12,326 bases of DNA from Pavlovales sp. CCMP2436. Its lineage: Eukaryota > Haptophyta > Pavlovophyceae > Pavlovales. The stretch covers positions 124,020 to 136,345 of the forward strand of contig MU631384.1 of the NCBI GenBank assembly GCA_026770615.1. The letters run 5' to 3'. The position numbers were made by a program, and so were the translations under genes. The notes below the pieces were generated by a model. The model saw only the letters and a list, made by a program, of their open reading frames with translations. It was not told the DNA's origin and searched no databases. Of the stretch, positions 8,500 to 12,326 are shown piece by piece. Position 1 is the first letter of the stretch; every line of letters starts with the position of its first letter.

Positions 8500-8502
8500 C
8501 TA

Positions 8503-8708
8503 TATTTATGATAGGGATTCAAGCTGGCGTCTGACTGTTCTGAATGTTGTGCTGGTCTGAGCGCTGCGTCGCCCATTGCCTGTTGCGTGCCTTAGTCGGC
8601 TGCGCTGGCTTGGGCGCCACCGCGCGTGCCGATGGATCTCCGGTAGTGTGCCCGGGCAAGGACGTTTAGGGAGATGATCTGCTGGTTGCTGTTTGTCGTG
8701 TTCCCACG
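8503..8708. other. Junction between LINE and GC-rich DNA, no gene
   Basis: The composition rises to GC-rich from about 8560. This should contain the 5' end of the LINE and the 3' flank of the minus-strand gene that ends at 8709. No conserved signal was recognised. Confidence 0.5.
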
Positions 8709-9017
8709 CTAGGCAGCGATCGGGGCCAGCGCGCTCAAGCGCACGAGCAGCAGCTGCGTATGGCCGCGTGCCGCGATCGTACCGATCGTGTCGATGAGTT
8801 GCTTCTTGATGCGCGCGGCCGCCTCCATCGGACTCACGCCCATCAGCGCGTACATCTTGCGGCCTCCCTGCGCCGCGATTTCTTTGACGAGCGAGTGCGT
8901 ATCGGCGCTGACCTCACCAAAAGCGCCGATGACGATCCCGCGGATCGGCTTGACGGTGTTGAGCTTGGCCTCGATCGGGCCGATGCTGGCGTTCGGGCCT
9001 TTAGGTGGGGGCCGGTA
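8709..9017 (-). CDS. C-terminal domain with GPIEAKL and GAFGE motifs, function unknown
   Basis: The open frame has 102 codons from just after a TAA (9018-9020) to a TAG (8709-8711), with no ATG near the start, so it is the end of a longer protein. Key pieces are PPPKGPNASIGPIEAKL, IRGIVIGAFGEVSADTHSLV, then GGRKMYALMGVSPMEAAARI and a helical end, TQLLLVRLSALAPIA. The alternation of a short strand (GIVIGAFGE) and helices looks like a folded domain, and the codons are G/C-ending. From memory it resembles a domain common in hypothetical, often multicopy, proteins of dinoflagellates and haptophytes; I cannot verify this here and no function is known to me. The Pro-rich frame upstream runs into it one base out of frame; one extra C in the C-run at 9007-9011 would join them. 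Confidence 0.55.
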   Translation of the reverse strand, partial: YRPPPKGPNASIGPIEAKLNTVKPIRGIVIGAFGEVSADTHSLVKEIAAQGGRKMYALMGVSPMEAAARIKKQLIDTIGTIAARGHTQLLLVRLSALAPIAA

Positions 9018-10246
9018 TTATAGCTGAAGTAGCAGTTACGGTCTCGAGTTGATTGGGTCTTCATGTTCAGAGGGATTATGCCCGTGGGGTATGAAGCTCG
9101 GCTGTCCCTGGGCGGGTGATCCATTCTGACGAAGGTGCACTCAGATCTCAGGTTCATCATCTGGGCTGCGCTACAGTCACTGTTTGGTTTCATCACACCG
9201 GTCATTGTGCACGCCGCACTAGATGTCTGAGCATCCGATCTTGGTGGCACAGCGCCAGTCTCTGCGCAGGGCTCCGGTAGAAATGCCTGCGCAACGGTTA
9301 TAGGCGGCAGAGCATCGCTTTTTGAGGCGCGGTGGAAGAGGGGGTTGCACGGGCATCGACCAGGTGATGATGGGGTCCCGGGAGAGGGTGAGTGAAACAG
9401 CACAAGTGGGATGATGGGGCTTCGCGTGCAAGACGGCGCACCAGGGGTAAGTACACCTGGCATAGTAGGCGATGGTAGATCATCTGTATGAGGGGTAGTA
9501 TCACCTAGACTTGGAGGGAAGATGACAGAACGAAGTGACGATGCACCGAGACATGGTGAAGGGGCGCCAGGAGTAGGTGCGCATGGCCCAGTCTGCGATG
9601 ATCGAGCATCGGGGCGAAGTGACGGGACACCAGGACGCGGTGAATGGGTACCGGGAGTAGGTGCACACAGCACAGTCTGCGATGATCGAGCATCGGGACG
9701 AGGTGACGGGGCACCAGGACGCGGTGAAGGGGCACCGAGAGTAGGTGCGCACGGCACAGTCTGCGATAATAGAGCATCGGGACGGGGTGACGAGGCACCA
9801 GGATGTGGTGAAGGGGCACCGGGAGTAGGTGTGCACGGCGCGGTCTGCGATGATCGGGCATCGTGGCGAGGTGATGGGGCACCGGATGATAGAGTGGTAT
9901 CTGGTTGCGGTGAGGGGGCACCGTTGGTAATTGCGCATGGCACAGCTTGTGACGATGAGGCATCGAGATGGGGATGTGATGCGGCACCGGTTGATGATGG
10001 GGCATCGGTTTGAGGTGATGGGGCGCCGGATGTAGGTGCTTTAGGCACGGTCAGGACGCTTCCGCATCGTGCTTGGTCATGGACCGGGCTTTGTAATGGG
10101 TCATATCCCGGTGGGATATGGTGCGCATTGCGCAGAGGGTCGTTGAGGACGATGGACCGCAAGCTGAAGCTCGCTCGCGCGCGATGGCTCGCGCGCGCGC
10201 AGGGGCGCACACGAGATTGTCGGGGAGGGTGAGCTCCATTGCCGTT
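9012..10246 (-). CDS. Pro/Ser-rich repeat protein, probably upstream part of the GPIEAKL gene
   Basis: The frame is open for more than 400 codons, from after a TGA (10247-10249) to beyond 9012 (formally to 8843). The first part contains the 28-residue repeat typified by APTPGAPSPRPGAPSPRP followed by a DARSSQT motif. The rest is Pro, Ser and Thr rich and of no recognised family, with scattered Cys and Met. The first ATG in frame is at 9463, behind the repeats, so if the repeats are translated the start must come from another exon. The length favours coding, but within the repeats other frames are also open, which weakens that argument. It continues past 9012 only in the wrong frame for the conserved domain (8709-9017). 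It is divergent to the GAF gene. Confidence 0.4.
9531..10040. repeat. 84-bp tandem repeats, degenerate at both ends
   Basis: The marker gagtaggtg occurs (once as gagagtag) at 9571, 9655, 9739 and 9823, an exact period of 84 bases, so units are 28 codons. A partial unit precedes (9531-9570). After 9906 the repeat continues with an insertion of about 17 bases and more divergence up to about 10040. Each unit itself holds two similar halves around gg(c/t)gaaggggcacc and gtgacggggcacc. The minus-strand product is Pro/Ser rich. Confidence 0.9.
10102..10120. other. Perfect hairpin, 8-bp stem
   Basis: catatcccggtgggatatg is an inverted repeat with an 8-bp stem and a three-base loop. It lies within the Pro/Ser-rich frame, about 180 bases from the open frame of the divergent GAF gene. 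It could be a protein-binding site or chance. Confidence 0.5.
10168..10202. other. Alternating CG tract
   Basis: Two runs of alternating purine-pyrimidine (cgctcgcgcgcgatg and gctcgcgcgcgcgcag) lie close together between the two divergent reading frames. Such tracts can adopt Z-DNA. No regulatory role is shown. Confidence 0.4.
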
Positions 10247-10377
10247 TCAGGGTGAAAGCCTCGGCGTGGGCCCGATTGATAGCTGTTGATGTTCGGTGAC
10301 GGTCGGCCAAGGTGATCGCGCGGATACTTGAGCTGCGGGACGAGCCTCTTGTTGTGCGTACGGCGCTCAGGCACCGG

Positions 10378-10527
10378 ATGAGCGCCGTGCAGGACTCTCT
10401 CCTGGAGACGCTCTGCGAGGACCCGTGCTCCACAACGGGCAGAGACCCGCGGATGAGCTCCGTGCAGGACCCCTTCCTGGAGACGCTCCGCGAGGACCCG
10501 CGCTCCGCAACGGGCAGAGACCCGCGC
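10378..10527. repeat. 75-bp tandem duplication within the GAF gene
   Basis: Two copies of a 75-base unit (10378-10452 and 10453-10527) each begin with atgagc and end with gggcagagacccgcg. They encode two 25-residue copies in frame, differing at a few residues. The start codon context is copied too, so both ATGs are possible starts. Confidence 0.95.
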
Positions 10528-11082
10528 ATGAAAGCGGTGGTGGACCTGCTCTTCGAGAACTGCGGCACGGATCCGCGTTGGGCGGAGCACGCGGAAATTT
10601 GGCGCCCACGGCGCACACCCAGCGGTTCCGTGGTCTTGGAGATTGCATGCACGACACATGAGTGCGTCCGCTTGCCAGAGGCAGAGCGTGACCGGCTACG
10701 CACCTTCGTCGAGGGCTCTGCCGCCCTGCGCTTTTTGCAGGGTTACGGGCTCCCGGGCCGCGTATGGGCCTCGTCGTCGCCCGAGTGGACTTCAGACGTG
10801 CGTTCGGTGCCGCCCAGTACCTTCCTGCGCAGTGGGATCGCCGTCAAGCACAATCTCAACTCTGCGCTGGGCATTCCGATCGCAAGCACAACCTCAACTC
10901 CCGAGCTCATTCGAATGATTGGCGTTGCGGTCTTCTTTTCGGCCTCGTCTGCATCTCCTTCGCTCGAACAGATGGGCGGGTTGGGCGCAGCAATGCGCAA
11001 GCTCGCCGAAGTACTCACCAGCATCCCCGAGCTGCCGATGCCCATGAGTTCGCCGCAGCTGACGTCGGTGGAATCGGCTTAG
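10378..11082 (+). CDS. GAF-domain protein with duplicated N-terminus
   Basis: This encodes 234 residues from the first in-frame ATG to a TAG. The frame is open from 10300, after a TGA at 10297-10299, so an upstream exon or non-ATG start is possible. Residues 1-25 and 26-50 are a tandem duplication (MSAVQDSLLETLCEDP; MSSVQDPFLETLREDP), and residue 51 on begins a third, diverged copy (MKAVVDLLF). Residues from about 105 to 215 look like a GAF domain: FLQGYGLPGRVWASSSPEW, then SDV, FLR, SALGIPI and IGVAVFFS, in the order G.GLPGRVW...PEW..DV...F.R...A...ALG.P......GV..FF. GAF domains bind small ligands or chromophores in sensors and regulators. No output domain follows, so its partner or role cannot be named. 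Codons are G/C-ending, like the flanks and unlike the LINE. No transmembrane segment is seen. Confidence 0.7.
   Translation: MSAVQDSLLETLCEDPCSTTGRDPRMSSVQDPFLETLREDPRSATGRDPRMKAVVDLLFENCGTDPRWAEHAEIWRPRRTPSGSVVLEIACTTHECVRLPEAERDRLRTFVEGSAALRFLQGYGLPGRVWASSSPEWTSDVRSVPPSTFLRSGIAVKHNLNSALGIPIASTTSTPELIRMIGVAVFFSASSASPSLEQMGGLGAAMRKLAEVLTSIPELPMPMSSPQLTSVESA
10845..10900. repeat. 18-bp direct repeat in the GAF domain
   Basis: caagcacaatctcaactc (10845-10862) and caagcacaacctcaactc (10883-10900) match at 17 of 18 bases with a 38-base offset. The offset is not a multiple of three, so the second copy is read in another frame. Confidence 0.8.
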
Positions 11083-11500
11083 TGAGAGGACAGTGATAGG
11101 CCTTGCCGCTGTTCTCTCTAGGAATCGAGGCGTAGCGAGCACGACCGCCAGCGCAGCGGACTTGTTTCACCGGGCGCCCTCTACCGCCCCCTATTCCGAT
11201 GTGCCGGGCTCGCGCCACCGTGAGCGTGGTGCATGTCAAGAGTATCTTCAACTAAATCAAGACTTTGGAACGTGTGTGAGTGTGAATCTGATGCCCTGCG
11301 AGTGTCAGAGTGACAGCGTTCGCCGCAATGGACTACCTGGACCATCTGATTCAGTGATTAATGGTATTTTAATTTATAATATTAATGTATAGCATGCACG
11401 TCGCACTATTCTATGAAACAAACGGCTTGTTGTTAAAAATTGAATCGGACCAAACGCGACACGCTCTTGAAAAAAGTTTGCTTCGCTGCGCGGTCGCGGC
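11083..11500. other. Downstream of the GAF gene, with an AT-rich patch; no gene recognised
   Basis: Mixed sequence follows the GAF stop and probably includes its 3' UTR. Bases 11353-11394 are clearly AT-rich (ggtattttaatttataatat) against a GC-rich background. A classical poly(A) signal was not found at a convincing distance. Short open frames on either strand have no recognisable motif. Confidence 0.5.
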
Positions 11501-11816
11501 GTCGTGCGGCGCGGCGCGGCAGTCATCGGCGGGCCACGGTGCGCCGAAAGAGAAGCGCCCGCGAATCGCTGCGCCAAGACGCAGGATCTCTTGCAATCTC
11601 GAGGATCATCGCCCCAAACTAGGCTGAGTCGTGCTCGCCTTGTGTATGAGCACAAACTTGGGCTTGTCGCTCGTCCATCTTGCCGATCCCGACCTTGCTC
11701 GTCCTTCTTGCCGAGCATGAGCCGCCGCCTTCTCCTCCAGGCACGCCCTCGCGGCGCGCCCTCACAGCGTGCACGCCCGCCGGCGAGCTCGCACACGCTA
11801 GATCGATCCAGCGTTT

Positions 11817-11857
11817 CTCGAGGTACTCGAGGTACTCGAGGTGCTCGAGGTGCTCGA
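11817..11857. repeat. 9-bp tandem repeat
   Basis: The unit ctcgaggt(a/g) is repeated four and a half times, the first two with a and the next two with g. Being a multiple of three it keeps frames open: EHLEHLEYLEYLE on the minus strand or RGTRGTRGARGAR on the plus strand. Confidence 0.9.
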
Positions 11858-12155
11858 TAAGGCTCACGCCGGCGGCCTTGCGATGGTCGCGCGCCTCGCG
11901 CTTTGAATGGCGAGGCCGCGCCGTTGAGTCCGTCCCGTGGCCTGCGCTCCAGCGAGCCATTCGAGTTGCGCCCCACGTGGCTCTTCTTGCGCGACATGCT
12001 AGAGAGGTGGAGGACGTCAGACGGGGGAGAGGTGTCTGCACGCACGAGAGTGAGTTTTGCGCCGAAGTTGAAGACTCGCACGCGCCGCTCCGTGCTGCGT
12101 GCCGGGTGACGAAGGGCGCGTGGAGAGTGGGCCGCCATCGTGCGTCTACCAATTG

Positions 12156-12175
12156 CCCCCCCCCACCCCCCCCTC
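12156..12175. repeat. Poly-C run
   Basis: There are two runs of C separated by a single a, in the sequence cccccccaccccccccctc. It is low-complexity DNA, prone to sequencing length error. Confidence 0.7.
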
Positions 12176-12244
12176 GAAGCATGACCGGACTACCACTGTG
12201 AAAGCACCGGATTTGTCCGATGACAGACTATATTTCATGTTTAT

Positions 12245-12326
12245 CACCCTTTGGTGTGAGTGCTGGTGCATGAGGGTTTGGGTCGATCGCTCGACCTCAG
12301 CCTGACGTCGACCAAGCCAGTGACTG
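12245..12326. repeat. Dispersed 82-bp repeat, copy 2, cut by the window end
   Basis: This is identical to 6444-6525 except at one base. It runs to the last base of the window, so the repeat may be longer. The left edge is sharp: the sequence before 12245 is unrelated to that before 6444. Confidence 0.95.

Larger units (their letters stand above)
644..8502 (-). mobile_element. Decayed non-LTR (LINE) retrotransposon, minus strand
   Basis: The order on the minus strand is N-terminal hydrophobic region, basic region, APE-type endonuclease, reverse transcriptase, RNase H, CxxC motif and OTU-like cysteine protease. No LTRs are seen. An APE endonuclease upstream of an RT with an RNase H behind it is the classical layout of several LINE clades; an added cysteine protease is known from Dualen/RandI-type elements of green algae. 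Segments share frames over long distances (8499-6940; most of 6950-2022; about 2056-644), which points to one original ORF. In-frame stops lie at 7813-7815, 6729-6731, 3927-3929, 3420-3422, 3191-3193, 2607-2609 and 1913-1915. Frameshifts lie near 6947, 4330, 4249, 3885, 3755, 3497, 3115 and 2050. Base composition is nearer balanced than in the GC-rich flanks. The outer limits are approximate, since no target-site duplication was found. Confidence 0.9.
11501..12244. other. GC-rich DNA open in several frames, no gene assigned
   Basis: Long open frames lie on both strands: minus 12138-11374 (254 codons) and 12182-11619 (187), plus 11680-12201 (173). In GC-rich sequence such overlap is expected, and none shows a domain I recognise. 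The minus-strand frame 12182-11619 has a helix-like run (VSLIEHLEHLEYLEYLEKRW) and the other minus frame is Arg/Pro rich. Either could be a host exon; composition alone does not decide. Confidence 0.4.

Noticed and set aside
644..8502. Reassigned stop codons in the LINE
   Set aside because: TAA, TAG and TGA all occur in frame, along with frameshifts, so a variant code is not a simple explanation; decay is.
200..8650. Target-site duplication of the LINE
   Set aside because: Comparison of 200-640 with 8500-8650 gave only weak partial similarity (for example tctgactgttctg and tcagactgtcatctg), no convincing exact repeat.
9522..10013. 163-codon plus-strand frame opposite the Pro/Ser repeats
   Set aside because: It consists almost wholly of the 84-bp repeat read backwards and does not continue into non-repeat sequence, whereas the minus frame does.
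9531..10040. CRISPR array
   Set aside because: Units are contiguous degenerate 84-bp copies with no unique spacers, in a eukaryotic context.
10051..10703. Three 96-202 codon minus-strand frames opposite the GAF gene
   Set aside because: They are Arg/Ser/Ala-rich shadows of a GC-rich gene and lie over its duplicated region; the plus frame carries the recognisable domain.
6444..12326. Direct repeats at 6444 and 12245 as LTRs of one element
   Set aside because: The GAF gene, the Pro-rich gene and part of the LINE lie between, there is no gag-pol in that orientation, and the left flanks differ; a dispersed repeat is simpler.

Overview
The window looks like nuclear DNA of a eukaryotic microalga or related protist. 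The flanks are GC-rich and full of simple and tandem repeats, a long non-LTR retrotransposon is present, and one gene encodes a GAF-type domain of a style I associate with haptophyte or stramenopile algae. The organism assignment is an inference. The window opens inside a 12-bp tandem array and closes inside a dispersed repeat that also occurs at 6444-6525, so both ends may be contig breaks at repeats.

Region 1 (1-643): a 12-bp array (1-96), GC-rich DNA without a recognisable gene, then a polypyrimidine stretch that is probably the 3' UTR or flank of the retrotransposon.

Region 2 (644 to about 8502, minus strand): one decayed LINE-type element of lower GC than its surroundings. Read 5' to 3' on the minus strand it holds an N-terminal part with two hydrophobic segments (8499-7813), a lysine/arginine-rich region followed by an APE-type endonuclease (7812 to about 5960), a reverse transcriptase (about 4920-3750), an RNase H (about 2935-2340), a CxxC motif near 1940, and an OTU-like cysteine protease (about 1190-647). 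The parts follow one another like one polyprotein of roughly 2,500 residues, now broken by about eight frameshifts and at least seven in-frame stops of all three kinds. Many frame changes compensate one another. A GC-rich insert (about 6240-6525) splits the endonuclease. The domain set recalls the Dualen/RandI type of green algae, but I did not find a restriction-like endonuclease.

Region 3 (8503-10246, minus strand): a long Pro/Ser-rich reading frame built on an 84-bp (28-residue) tandem repeat. It runs into, but one base out of frame with, a 102-residue conserved-looking domain that contains GPIEAKL and GAFGE. The break lies at or near a run of five G on the plus strand.

Region 4 (10300-11082, plus strand): a GAF-domain gene with a 25-residue N-terminal tandem duplication, divergent from region 3.

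Region 5 (11083-12326): an AT-rich patch, then GC-rich DNA open in several frames on both strands with a 9-bp repeat and a poly-C run, ending in the dispersed repeat. No gene is assigned there. No rRNA, tRNA or CRISPR array was recognised.
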